Positions 1-7,953 of a stretch of DNA of 39,945 bases are shown piece by piece. The notes under the pieces were generated by a model. The model was not told the origin of the DNA. It was given only the letters and a program-made list of their open reading frames with translations, and searched no databases. The DNA is taken from assembly GCA_944322725.1 (NCBI GenBank), contig CALUPU010000014.1:1-39945 (forward strand), in the 5' to 3' direction. Source of the stretch: Candidatus Gastranaerophilales bacterium (lineage in GTDB: Bacteria > Cyanobacteriota > Vampirovibrionia > Gastranaerophilales > Gastranaerophilaceae). The position numbers were made by a program, and so were the translations under genes. The first letter of the stretch is position 1; each line of letters opens with the position of its first letter.

Positions 1-2099
1 TTGATACGTCCGTCAACAGCAATGCCTTCACCTGTTTTTTCAGAGATGAGAAGCGGGTTGATGTCGAGTTCATCAATGAACTTGAAGTCATTAACCATCT
101 GAGACAATCTCAAAAGAGTTTCCTGAATTTGAGCCATATCAGCCGGTTTTGTGCCTCTTGCACCTTTCAAAAGTTCGTAAGCTTTGACGGATTTAATCAT
201 TTCATCAGCGTCAACGTCTGTTAACGGAGCGATTCTGAAAGTTACGTCTTTCATAGTTTCGATGAATACACCGCCTAAGCCGAACATCATCATCGGGCCG
301 TATTGCGGGTCTGTAGCAATACCGCAAACCATTTCGCGATTGCCTTTAACCATTTCTTGAATGATTACGCCTTCAAGACCGTCAATAAGTCCTTTTTCAG
401 TAAGTTTGGCAATCAAATCGCGGTATTCTTCGCGAAGCTGTTCTTCTGACTGGATGTTTACTCTTACACCGCCAACGTCTGTTTTGTGAGAAGTTGTTTT
501 TGAAGTCATTTTCATAACAACAGGGTAGCCGATGGAGTTGCCGAGGTTAACAACTTCTTCTTCGTTAGTTGCAAGACCGTATTTGCATGCTCTGATGCCG
601 TATGCATCAAGAACGTCAATTGATTCTAAAGTAGTCAATTGTGCTCTGCCTTCTGCTACAGCGCCTTTTATGATTTTTTCAGCTTTTGCTTTGTCTACAT
701 CGTAAACAGGCATTTTGCCTTCGGGTCTTTCCATCCATTTTCTCTGTCTGTCGAGTCTTGCCATTGCTTCTGCAGCTTCTTCTGCGTACATGTAGAACGG
801 CATATTAACATCCATATTAGAGATTTCCGTAAAGAATTCGCTTGTTGTCATGAACACGCCGAGGATAGGTTTTTCAGGGTTTTTAGCTTTGATTTCCATC
901 AATGCTTTGGCAACATCAATGTCTTTCAAACCTAAGAACGGCAGGTAAATTACCGCAACCATATCAACTTCGGGGTCTTTCAATACAGTTTCAAGTGTTT
1001 GTTTGTAGTGTTCGATAGGTGCTGACGCAATCATATCGATAGGGTTTTTAACTGATGCTGCTGACGGTAAGAAGCTTCTTAATTCTTCTTTTGTTTTGTC
1101 AGAAATTTTAGCCATCTGCATACCTGATTCACAAACAGCGTCTGTAGCCATGATTCCGGGGCCGCCTGAGTTAGTAACGATAGCTACACGGTTGCCTTTT
1201 GGAATCGGGCAGTTAGAGAATGCTTTTGCGTTAGCAAAGAGGTTTTTCAAAGAAAATTCTCTGATAACACCGCACTGTTTGAGCAAAGCGTCTGCTGCTT
1301 TGTCAGCACCGGCCAGAGAGCCTGTGTGAGAAGATGCCGCAGAAGCACCTGCTGCAGAACGACCTGCTTTTAAAGCAAGGATAGGTTTTTTCTTTGTGAT
1401 TCTTGAAGCTAATTTTCTAAAGTTAGCAGGGTTCTGGATTGATTCCATGTATAACAAAATTTGTTTTACATCATCATCGTTTTCCCAGTATTCAAGTGCT
1501 GTTTCAGCATTAACATCAGCCTGGTTGCCGATAGAAATGAACTGTGCAAAACCTAAATTGAGGTCTTTTAAGATGTTCAAGATACCGCCGCCTAAAGCAC
1601 CTGATTGAGAAACGAAACCGATGTCGCCTCTTACGGGTAATGCTTCAGCGAATGTAGCATCCATGCTGATTTCAGGGTTTGTGTTCAAAACACCCAGACA
1701 GTTAGGACCTACGCATCTCATGCCGTATTCGCGTACTTTTGCAAGGAGTTGTTTTTCAGCTTCAGCACCTTCTGCACCTGTTTCTTTAAAACCTGCAGTG
1801 ATTATGCACAGACCTTTGATGCCTTTTGCGTGGCACTGGTCGATTGTATCTAAAACAAATTTTGCGTTAACAACGATAACTGCGAGGTCTACTTCGCCCG
1901 GGATTTCTGCTATAGAAGTATAAGCCTGAAACCCTTCAATCATACCGCCTTTAGGGTTTACGGGATAGATTTTTCCGTTGAATTTGTAGTCTCTGAGTCT
2001 TTGCATGATTTCAGAACCGATTGTTTTCGGTTTTGTAGATGCACCGACTACAGCTATCGATTTTGGACGCATAATTTTGTCTAATTGTTCTTTTAGCAT
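1..2099 (-). CDS. Acyl-CoA synthetase, ADP-forming (acetate-CoA ligase family), 3' end cut by the window
   Basis: Converts acyl-CoA, ADP and phosphate to acid, CoA and ATP, the ATP-yielding step of acetate formation in many anaerobes. I translated 699 codons from ATG 2099 without a stop; the C-terminus lies outside the window. The order is a CoA-binding Rossmann domain (about residues 1-130, starting MLKEQLDKIMRPKSIAVVGA), a succinyl-CoA-ligase-like domain with SSHTGSLAG, and an ATP-grasp domain from about residue 480. His258 in that motif matches the phosphohistidine of the family (His257 in the Pyrococcus alpha subunit). This is the fused alpha-beta form. The start has GAAAGG upstream. A promoter with a palindrome lies at 2173-2204. 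The acyl substrate cannot be fixed from sequence. Confidence 0.93.
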   Translation of the reverse strand, partial: MLKEQLDKIMRPKSIAVVGASTKPKTIGSEIMQRLRDYKFNGKIYPVNPKGGMIEGFQAYTSIAEIPGEVDLAVIVVNAKFVLDTIDQCHAKGIKGLCIITAGFKETGAEGAEAEKQLLAKVREYGMRCVGPNCLGVLNTNPEISMDATFAEALPVRGDIGFVSQSGALGGGILNILKDLNLGFAQFISIGNQADVNAETALEYWENDDDVKQILLYMESIQNPANFRKLASRITKKKPILALKAGRSAAGASAASSHTGSLAGADKAADALLKQCGVIREFSLKNLFANAKAFSNCPIPKGNRVAIVTNSGGPGIMATDAVCESGMQMAKISDKTKEELRSFLPSAASVKNPIDMIASAPIEHYKQTLETVLKDPEVDMVAVIYLPFLGLKDIDVAKALMEIKAKNPEKPILGVFMTTSEFFTEISNMDVNMPFYMYAEEAAEAMARLDRQRKWMERPEGKMPVYDVDKAKAEKIIKGAVAEGRAQLTTLESIDVLDAYGIRACKYGLATNEEEVVNLGNSIGYPVVMKMTSKTTSHKTDVGGVRVNIQSEEQLREEYRDLIAKLTEKGLIDGLEGVIIQEMVKGNREMVCGIATDPQYGPMMMFGLGGVFIETMKDVTFRIAPLTDVDADEMIKSVKAYELLKGARGTKPADMAQIQETLLRLSQMVNDFKFIDELDINPLLISEKTGEGIAVDGRI

Positions 2100-2172
2100 T
2101 GTTTCGCCTTTCTTTTTCGTACTGTATTTATTGATTATTTTCTATTAAAATCCCTTGAAATCCATCAATATA

Positions 2173-2204
2173 ATTATCGTACGAAAAAAAAATTTGTACA
2201 AATT
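2173..2204 (-). promoter_or_regulatory. Promoter of the acyl-CoA synthetase gene with a palindrome on the -35 box
   Basis: On the minus strand TTGTAC (2201-2196) and GATAAT (2178-2173) are 17 bp apart, about 75 bp ahead of the ATG at 2099. The -35 box is the centre of a perfect 14-bp palindrome, AATTTGTACAAATT (2191-2204), the expected layout for a repressor operator. The regulator is unknown. Confidence 0.6.
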
Positions 2205-2208
2205 ACAA

Positions 2209-2829
2209 TTAGTATCCGTTATCCAGCCACGGACGTTCTCTAAATTTTGCGCCGAGAGCTTCTATTTGAGATTTGCAGCTTTCAAGGTCGACAGCATAAT
2301 TCTTGTACCCTGTAACAATGGTTGCAGTTGTTTCTATACCATGCTGTACACATTCTTTTATAAAATCTTTCATTCCTTCGTATGCATTTTCGATTTTGGG
2401 CAGAGAAATTTCATCATAAACCTTTTTATTTTCGCCGTTAAAGCTTATTGAAACGCTGTCTATTAAACCTTTTAGTTCAGGGACAATGTTTCTTTTGTAA
2501 ATCAAATTACCCTGACCGTTAGTGTTTATACGGGTTTTTATGTGAGGATATTTTTCTTTTATATATTTTGCGATTTCTTTTAATTCTTCGAGTTTTAAAA
2601 TAGGCTCTCCGTATCCGCAGAACACGATTTCTGTATAGTTTTCAGGTTTAAAAGAATCAAGCTGATGTTTTACTTCTTCAACATCGAGTTTTTCATTATC
2701 AAGAAACAGGTTTGCGCCCACGACATCGTCTTTTATTGCACGTATGCAGAAGACACAGTCGTTTGTGCAAAGGTTAGTCAAATTGATATAAATTTTACCT
2801 TCAAGGAGGTATACGTAATTGTTGCTCAT
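2209..2829 (-). CDS. TatD-linked radical SAM protein
   Basis: Small radical SAM enzyme of the type usually found next to or fused with TatD-family nucleases; its reaction is unknown. Cys21, Cys25 and Cys28 (CTNDCVFC) form the CX3CX2C motif for the 4Fe-4S cluster that cleaves SAM. FCGYGEP (about residue 80) is the glycine-rich SAM-binding segment, and RINTNGQGNLIYKR and SISFNGEN follow in the family's order. I prefer ATG 2829 (MSNNYVYLLEGK, 206 aa) over the in-frame ATG at 2850, because the family starts at YLLEGKIYIN. No Shine-Dalgarno site is clear. No tatD gene lies in this window. Confidence 0.85.
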   Translation of the reverse strand: MSNNYVYLLEGKIYINLTNLCTNDCVFCIRAIKDDVVGANLFLDNEKLDVEEVKHQLDSFKPENYTEIVFCGYGEPILKLEELKEIAKYIKEKYPHIKTRINTNGQGNLIYKRNIVPELKGLIDSVSISFNGENKKVYDEISLPKIENAYEGMKDFIKECVQHGIETTATIVTGYKNYAVDLESCKSQIEALGAKFRERPWLDNGY

Positions 2830-2894
2830 AATACGTAAATTGTGGCACAATCAGCACGGTTATTCAAGAAATTTTTAGAAGAATTTTAATTCAA

Positions 2895-3082
2895 GATACA
2901 AAAAATAATTTTTTAGACCTGCTGTTACATTCCAACAGAAACTAACTTTAACCTGTGTCCGATAACTCGGGCTTTTTAAGTTTAATTAATTTCCAAAGCC
3001 CTCAGACAAATCGGACTGGTTGTTGTCAAAGAAATTTTCTGTATCTCATTTCACAAAGGTCTAAAAAATTATTTTTTGTATC
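2895..3082. repeat. Structured inverted-repeat element, copy A
   Basis: Perfect 26-nt inverted arms (2895-2920 and 3057-3082) enclose 136 nt. Read on the minus strand, the interior has TTGTCTGAGGGCTTT and AAAGCCCGAGTTATCGG separated by a loop. GGGCT/AGCCC pairs, and GTCCGAT/ATCGGAC forms an outer stem. The same TGTCTGAG...CGAGTT core recurs at 21494-21678 and 31384-31583 with other arms. It lies between the radical SAM gene and the downstream end of the HTH/coiled-coil gene. It could be a structured RNA, a terminator-like element or a cruciform repeat. Confidence 0.8.
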
Positions 3083-3098
3083 CGGAATATCAATAATT

Positions 3099-3743
3099 TT
3101 ACAACAGTGATGAGTCGCCTGATTTTTTTACATAAAAACCAAGACCAAGTGACTTGTAACGGCTCAATTCATTTTTTAAATTATACAATTCTTTGTTTAA
3201 CTCGTTCATCTTGTAGCGGAGCGTCTCGTTTTCTGTCTTGCAGCGTACGAGTTCTACGACCACTTCATCCATACCATCGAGTTTTTCATCGAGTTTTTTC
3301 TCAATGAGGTCTGAGATTTTTCCTGTGATGCTTTCTTCCATTGCCGTAAGTGAGTTGCAGATTTTATCTACCGCTTTTACGGGTACGGCAGGAATCTGTT
3401 GAGTCTGTATGGCACGCTGTACAGGGGGCTGGTTAACAGGCGGCTGAATAACAGGCATCTGACCTGCAACAGGCTGTGATTTGACAGGTATGGTAACATA
3501 AGATTTTTTCACTTTTTTCTGCATTTTTGAAGTTTCGTCATTAAGGTTTTTCATACGTCTTAATGTTTCAACATCTTCTTGCGAAAAATAAGTTCTGCCG
3601 TGAAGGTCTTTTTTCGGCATCATTGAAACCTGTGCGCAAAGCTTTGCAATAGTTTTGTTGTCAATATTTAAAAGGTTTCTTACTGTTTCTACGGAGAAGT
3701 TTTGAAGTTTTGTCTTTGTGTGACCGTTAATTATGTTAGCCAA
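3099..3743 (-). CDS. Unknown protein with N-terminal helix-turn-helix-like region, Pro/Gln linker and coiled coil
   Basis: I do not recognise a named family. Residues about 15-65 (FSVETVRNLLNIDNKTIAKL ... RTYFSQEDVETLRRM) resemble a MerR/excisionase-type winged helix that reads a helix and then a YFSQEDV wing. Residues about 85-125 are rich in Pro, Gln and Val. Residues about 130-200 have heptad-like Leu/Glu/Lys spacing typical of a coiled coil. A DNA-binding head on a dimerising tail is the simplest reading. The start is TTG at 3743, supported by AGAGGA eight bases upstream; no ATG fits. It ends close to repeat copy A and starts after the hairpin at 3862-3949. Confidence 0.7.
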   Translation of the reverse strand: MANIINGHTKTKLQNFSVETVRNLLNIDNKTIAKLCAQVSMMPKKDLHGRTYFSQEDVETLRRMKNLNDETSKMQKKVKKSYVTIPVKSQPVAGQMPVIQPPVNQPPVQRAIQTQQIPAVPVKAVDKICNSLTAMEESITGKISDLIEKKLDEKLDGMDEVVVELVRCKTENETLRYKMNELNKELYNLKNELSRYKSLGLGFYVKKSGDSSLL

Positions 3744-3861
3744 TGCAGTGTCCTCTTGACCTATATTTGATATATTAATTATAAGTATTATATTTCAAAG
3801 CGCTCTTGTTTTAAACACTAAAGTCAAATATCTTTACAATCTTAATCATCTGCAATTACAA

Positions 3862-3949
3862 AAAAAAATACAAAATATTCCTTTTTCTCGCTCGGTTCGC
3901 TTGTTCCACGTCTCACAGGCTTCGAAAAAGAAATATTTTGTATTTTTTT
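3862..3949. repeat. Long AT-rich hairpin with GC-rich loop (class 2 element)
   Basis: Arms 3862-3887 and 3924-3949 are complementary over 25 of 26 bases and enclose a 36-nt loop. On the minus strand the loop reads from GAAGCCTGTGAGACG to CCGAGCGAG, and the following arm ends in a T run. It starts six bases after the stop of the zinc-ribbon gene, so it may be that gene's terminator. The element at 9751-9863 shares GCC-TGTGAG-RCG and GAGCGAG. Confidence 0.75.
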
Positions 3950-3954
3950 ATATA

Positions 3955-4161
3955 TCAATTAAACGGGTTTTTAGGTTTGTACTTTGAAGAATCGTTCTTC
4001 ACAATAAGCCCGCATTTAGAGCAGGCAAGAGTTTCGCCTGTAGAATCTATTGGCAGGAAAACATGGCTGCATTTTTCTTCGTAGTCAATTTCAGGGGGAT
4101 TGATATTCTTTTTGTGTTTTTTCTCTTTGAGTAATTTTGCTGCAAGTTCAAATATATACAT
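3955..4161 (-). CDS. Small zinc-ribbon protein of unknown function
   Basis: A 68-residue protein. After a basic N-terminal helix (ELAAKLLKEKKHKKN) it has CSH at residues 31-33 and CSKC at 47-50, with LACSKCGLIVK giving the usual knuckle of a zinc ribbon. The pairing of CxH with CxxC suggests one zinc ion. No catalytic domain is visible; roles in nucleic-acid or protein binding are only guesses. ATG 4161 has no visible Shine-Dalgarno site and sits in very AT-rich sequence, so translation may be weak or leaderless. It lies downstream of the 128-aa gene, behind that gene's terminator. Confidence 0.7.
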   Translation of the reverse strand: MYIFELAAKLLKEKKHKKNINPPEIDYEEKCSHVFLPIDSTGETLACSKCGLIVKNDSSKYKPKNPFN

Positions 4162-4175
4162 ACTTAAATTATATA

Positions 4176-4209
4176 TAATAAAAAGCCTTTAATACAATGA
4201 TTAAAGGCT
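4176..4209 (-). terminator. Intrinsic terminator of the 128-aa gene
   Basis: A perfect 10-bp stem (4184-4193 with 4200-4209; AGCCTTTAAT) has a 6-base loop and is followed on the minus strand by CTTTTTATTAT. It is about 60 bp past the stop at 4271. Confidence 0.75.
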
Positions 4210-4270
4210 ATATCTATTAAATATTGGAGAAGTTTGTAGAAGTTGGATGATATATTTTATCGAATTAACG

Positions 4271-4657
4271 TTATTTAACCATACCTGCAGCGAGTTCGTA
4301 TTTTGCCTGCTCGCTGAGCGGAGAGTTTTCGCCGAACTCTGCATCTATTGCAATCAAGCCTTCTGCGACCTGATCTTCAAAGCTTGTTACAAAGCCTGCA
4401 ATACGCGCTGCCTGCTCGGGTGTAACATATTTGCTTATGTCATAAGTTCTGGGTGCAGATACTCTTGGATTTACCGCAACAGCATTTTGAGCCATATAAC
4501 TCAGTACATCATCGGGTTTGACTTGAGGAGCAGCGGGTGCCTGTGATTGGACTTCCGGTTTGTTTTCTTCCGGTTTTGCTTCGCCGCCTTTTGGCTGGCT
4601 GCCGTATGGATTTACCGAACCTGTGTTGATACCAATTCCGTGTACATTGTTTGTCAT
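4271..4657 (-). CDS. Unknown proline-rich protein, divergent from the flagellar operon
   Basis: A 128-residue protein without a recognised domain. Residues 1-50 are low complexity, rich in Pro, Gly, Gln and Glu (GSVNPYGSQPKGGEAKPEEN). Residues about 75-128 look like two or three helices (YVTPEQAARIAGFVTSFEDQ ... SEQAKYELAAGMVK). There is no signal peptide or membrane segment and no cysteine. The start is supported by AGGAGA eight bases before ATG 4657. It is transcribed away from the flagellar cluster across a 283-bp gap, so a flagellar role is possible but rests only on position. Confidence 0.65.
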   Translation of the reverse strand: MTNNVHGIGINTGSVNPYGSQPKGGEAKPEENKPEVQSQAPAAPQVKPDDVLSYMAQNAVAVNPRVSAPRTYDISKYVTPEQAARIAGFVTSFEDQVAEGLIAIDAEFGENSPLSEQAKYELAAGMVK

Positions 4658-4940
4658 TTTATCTTCTCCTGTTTTTAATATTTTGTTTCCACATCATTGT
4701 TATCGGATTTCAGTTTAATGAACTTTAGGAAAAAGTCATAAATTTTGTGATTATGTTACATAAGTTTACAAAAATGAGTTTTTTTCAATATTAACCACAT
4801 GGTCTATGCGTCAAAAAAAATTTCAACCATCGGGTTGATGAGAAAATACTGCATATAGAGTAATTTATAGATGAGGAGTAATAGATTCATTCTAGCCCTC
4901 AAGAATAATGGTAAGAAAACTTGGGTAGGAAAAAAGAATA

Positions 4941-5543
4941 GTGGAACTCACGGGATTAGATATAACTCTAAGACGCATGCAGGCTATTGAAAGCACATTC
5001 AACAGCTTAGCTTCTTTTGGTTCGTCTGATGTCCGCCCGAATCAGGATTTCCAGAAAATTCTTGATGCAAAAAATTCCGAAAAACCCAAAGAAACACCTT
5101 TTTCAGACAAGATTTTCTCTAGCAAGCTTGCTTCAGCTTCAAGCGGAAATGCCGATATAGACGCTCTTATTGAGCAGTATTCAGCTAAAAACGGTTTAGA
5201 CAGCGCTTTTGTTAAGGCTGTTATTAAACAGGAATCAGGCTTCCAGCCCAAAGTTACTTCTCACTGCGGAGCAATGGGCTTGATGCAGTTGATGCCTGCT
5301 ACAGCAAGTTCTCTGGGTGTAACTGACGCTTATGACCCCGAGCAGAACATTGCAGGCGGAACAAAGTACTTAAAAGGGCTTTTGGACAGATTCGGAGGAA
5401 ACAAATCACTTGCACTTGCTGCATACAATGCAGGTCCTAATGCGGTTGCAAAATACAACGGAATCCCTCCGTACAAAGAAACACAAAATTACGTTAAAAA
5501 TATTATGAGTATGTATCAAAAATACTCGGGAGGTCAGGGATGA
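4941..5543 (+). CDS. Lytic transglycosylase (SLT domain), first gene of the flagellar operon
   Basis: Cleaves the MurNAc-GlcNAc bond of peptidoglycan, probably opening a passage for the flagellar rod. The SLT domain spans about residues 72-195: Glu98 in VIKQESGFQP is the catalytic acid, followed by GAMGLMQLMPATA, ALAAYNAGPNAV and the YKETQNYV end motif. The first 70 residues are polar with no signal peptide, so export through the flagellar secretion apparatus is likely. The start is GTG 4941 with AGGA upstream. Its stop overlaps the flgF start by four bases. In E. coli this type of activity is fused to the rod-binding domain in FlgJ; here that domain is a separate gene at 9888. Confidence 0.88.
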   Translation: MELTGLDITLRRMQAIESTFNSLASFGSSDVRPNQDFQKILDAKNSEKPKETPFSDKIFSSKLASASSGNADIDALIEQYSAKNGLDSAFVKAVIKQESGFQPKVTSHCGAMGLMQLMPATASSLGVTDAYDPEQNIAGGTKYLKGLLDRFGGNKSLALAAYNAGPNAVAKYNGIPPYKETQNYVKNIMSMYQKYSGGQG

Positions 5544-6355
5544 TTTCAAGAGGCATAGACATAGCAGCAAAAGGCATGATGAGCCTCATTGACTTTCAGG
5601 ACTCTATTGCCAACAACATTGCAAACGTAAACACAGCAGGCTACAAAAAAGAAGGACTTTCTTTCAGAAATGTATACAACGCGCTTGTTGAAGAACCTGT
5701 TGAAAGAAACAACCCGAAAAACCATGACGGCAGACTTGTGGGTGAAATCAGCATGGGAAGCGTTACTCACAAACTCGTGCATGAATTTTCTCAAGGTACA
5801 CTGTCTCGTACTGACAACCCGCTTGATTTAGGGATTGAAGGTGACGGTTTCTTTAAACTGAGAGCACCTGACGGAACAATCACTTACACAAGAAACGGTG
5901 CTTTTTGCATAAATTCGCAGGACATGTTAACGGACATGCAGGGTAATCTGGTTTTGGACGAAGTCAACCAGCCTATCAGATTAAATCTTACAGAGTTGAA
6001 TGTAGCTTCTGCAAAGAACCTTGTTGTTAACGAGGACGGAACAATCGTTGCAATGAGAAATGAGAACGCAACAGCTTTGCAAAGAATCGGTATATTCGAT
6101 TTTGCAAACAAAGACGAAATGATGGCTGTCGGCACATCTATGTATGTACCGAAAGACATTACAACAAACCCTGAAGTAAGGTCACAGAAATTCTCTGTTC
6201 AGCAGGGTGCAATCGAACTTTCAAACGCTAACGTAATCAACGAAATGATTAACTCAATTAATGTATCAAGAAACTACGAAACTTTAAGCAGTTTTGTAAA
6301 GGAAAAATCAAACCAGCTTTCACAGGCAATAACATTGGGAAGACTGAACGTATAA
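5540..6355 (+). CDS. flgF: Flagellar basal-body rod protein FlgF (FlgF/FlgG family)
   Basis: Forms part of the proximal rod in the periplasm and is exported by the flagellar type III system. At 271 aa it has the family N-terminal helix (GIDIAAKGMMSLIDFQDSIA, then NNIANVNTAGYKKEG) and the C-terminal ANVINEMINSINVSRNYETL helix that pairs with it. The central region carries LGIEGDGFFKL and TYTRNGAF, typical of FlgE/F/G proteins. As the first of two consecutive FlgG-like genes it is best called FlgF; the name is by order and not by a diagnostic residue. ATG 5540 overlaps the previous stop (ATGA), showing tight coupling. Confidence 0.88.
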   Translation: MISRGIDIAAKGMMSLIDFQDSIANNIANVNTAGYKKEGLSFRNVYNALVEEPVERNNPKNHDGRLVGEISMGSVTHKLVHEFSQGTLSRTDNPLDLGIEGDGFFKLRAPDGTITYTRNGAFCINSQDMLTDMQGNLVLDEVNQPIRLNLTELNVASAKNLVVNEDGTIVAMRNENATALQRIGIFDFANKDEMMAVGTSMYVPKDITTNPEVRSQKFSVQQGAIELSNANVINEMINSINVSRNYETLSSFVKEKSNQLSQAITLGRLNV

Positions 6356-6399
6356 GGACTATTAATTAAAAAAGAATTACCCGGGAGGATAAAACAAAA

Positions 6400-7188
6400 A
6401 TGTTAAGATCACTAACTACAGCAGCAACAGGCATGATAGCACAGCAGAACAATTTGGATATTGTTGCCAACAACGTTGCAAACGTAAACACATCAGGGTT
6501 CAAAAAATCCAGAGCAGAGTTTCAGGATTTGCTTTCTACCGCAATAAGAACTCCCGGTGCAATGATTACACAGGGTACATATCAGCCGGTTGGTGTTGAA
6601 ATCGGTCTCGGTGTAAAAACATCCGCAACAAGAAAAATAATGACAGGCGGCGTAATGCAGAGCACAGGCAACAAATATGATATGGCTATCGAGGGAGAAG
6701 GATTTTTCCAGATAGTAAGACCGGACGGTACACTTGCATATACAAGAGACGGTTCGTTTGCTCCTGACGCTGTAGGTCAGCTTTGTACATCCGACGGATA
6801 TCTTTTGCAGCCTCAGATTACCGTTCCTCAGAACACTACAGAGGTAAACATCACACCTGACGGCAACGTATCTGTTAAAGTCGGCAACGACAACACACAA
6901 ACTATCGTTGGTCAAATCCAGCTTGTAAGATTCCAGAACCCTGCAGGTTTGCTTTCTATCGGTCACAACCTTTATGTTGAAACTCCCGCTTCGGGTACTC
7001 CGATTCCGGGTACTCCTGATCAAGACGGTCTTGGTTCTATCCAGCAGGCATTTTTGGAAGGTTCTAACGTACAAATCGTTGACGAGATGATTAACCTGAT
7101 TAAAGCAGAAAGAGCATTTGAAACAAACTCAAAAATCATCACAGCAGCATCAGACATATTGAGAACAACAAACCAGATAGTATCTTAG
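6400..7188 (+). CDS. flgG: Flagellar distal rod protein FlgG
   Basis: Builds the distal rod, the drive shaft crossing peptidoglycan and outer membrane. Its 262 aa match the usual length of about 260. The N-terminus LRSLTTAATGMIAQQNNLDI followed by VANNVANVNTSGFKKSRAEF is very typical of FlgG, as are AIEGEGFFQI, AYTRDGSFAPDAVGQL and the C-terminal GSNVQIVDEMINLIKAERAF. GGGAGG lies upstream of ATG 6400, 44 bp after flgF. Confidence 0.95.
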   Translation: MLRSLTTAATGMIAQQNNLDIVANNVANVNTSGFKKSRAEFQDLLSTAIRTPGAMITQGTYQPVGVEIGLGVKTSATRKIMTGGVMQSTGNKYDMAIEGEGFFQIVRPDGTLAYTRDGSFAPDAVGQLCTSDGYLLQPQITVPQNTTEVNITPDGNVSVKVGNDNTQTIVGQIQLVRFQNPAGLLSIGHNLYVETPASGTPIPGTPDQDGLGSIQQAFLEGSNVQIVDEMINLIKAERAFETNSKIITAASDILRTTNQIVS

Positions 7189-7207
7189 TAAATCTAAAAG
7201 GCAGTAA

Positions 7208-7924
7208 ATGAAAAAATTGATTAAAACATTATTAATAATCTCACTTCTGGCAGGCATAACACCTGTATGCTTTGCTCAGACACTTTCTGCTGACCGGTTC
7301 AAGTCTATTGTCTCTGCACAGGCTAAAAAAGATCTTCAAAAATACAATCTGGATGAATGCGAAGTTACAGTAGGTCATATGCCTGTTAACAGCTTTACAC
7401 TGCCTGACGGCAAAGTTACTGTTGAAATAGTCTCAAACGGATATCAGAGTTTGACAGCAAAAGAATTTAAAAAAGTAAACATAAAAGTTAACGGCAAATA
7501 TGCAAGGACTTATTACGTTCCTCTTGAAACAAAAGCATACAAACATGTTGCAGTAGCAAAAGAACTTATACAAAGAGACAAAATTATTCCTCTTCAGGCT
7601 GTAGAATTCAAGAAGATGGATGTTATGGGCAATCTTGATAATACGGTAAGCCTTGAAGATATTACAAAAGAACTTGTTGCCACAAAGGTTTTCTACCCCG
7701 GCAACATGATTACAAAAAGATACACCGTGTCAAAGCCTGATATTGTGAAAAATGCAATGGTAACGGTGAATTTCAGAACAGGTTCCGACCTTAATATCGC
7801 AGTCGAAGGAATTGCGCTTTCTCAGGGCAATAAGGGCGATATGATTCAGGTTAAGAACAAAAGATTTAACAAAATCTATACAGGCGAGGTCATAGGCGTA
7901 AATCAGGTGCTTGTACAGATATAA
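7208..7924 (+). CDS. flgA: Flagellar P-ring assembly chaperone FlgA
   Basis: Periplasmic chaperone for FlgI during P-ring assembly. Residues 1-23 are a Sec signal peptide (basic MKKLIK, a hydrophobic core, cleavage near CFA-QT). A SAF-like segment follows in the middle (AKELIQRDKIIPLQAVEFKK) and the C-terminal domain contains MVTVNFRTGSDLNI and QGNKGDMIQVKN, the conserved end of the family. The 238-aa length is normal. It sits 19 bp after flgG and 29 bp before flgH, all in one operon. The Shine-Dalgarno site is weak (AAAAGGCAG). Confidence 0.92.
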   Translation: MKKLIKTLLIISLLAGITPVCFAQTLSADRFKSIVSAQAKKDLQKYNLDECEVTVGHMPVNSFTLPDGKVTVEIVSNGYQSLTAKEFKKVNIKVNGKYARTYYVPLETKAYKHVAVAKELIQRDKIIPLQAVEFKKMDVMGNLDNTVSLEDITKELVATKVFYPGNMITKRYTVSKPDIVKNAMVTVNFRTGSDLNIAVEGIALSQGNKGDMIQVKNKRFNKIYTGEVIGVNQVLVQI

Positions 7925-7953
7925 AAAGTTTTTGGGGAGAGATAAAATAAAAA

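Noticed and set aside
639-1923. Several plus-strand ORFs opposite the acyl-CoA synthetase gene
   Set aside because: They are composition shadows of a well-supported minus-strand gene with no recognisable domain or ribosome site.
2895-3082. Insertion sequence or MITE call for the three-copy element
   Set aside because: The terminal arms differ between copies and no target-site direct repeat or transposase is visible, so a transposon label is not supported.
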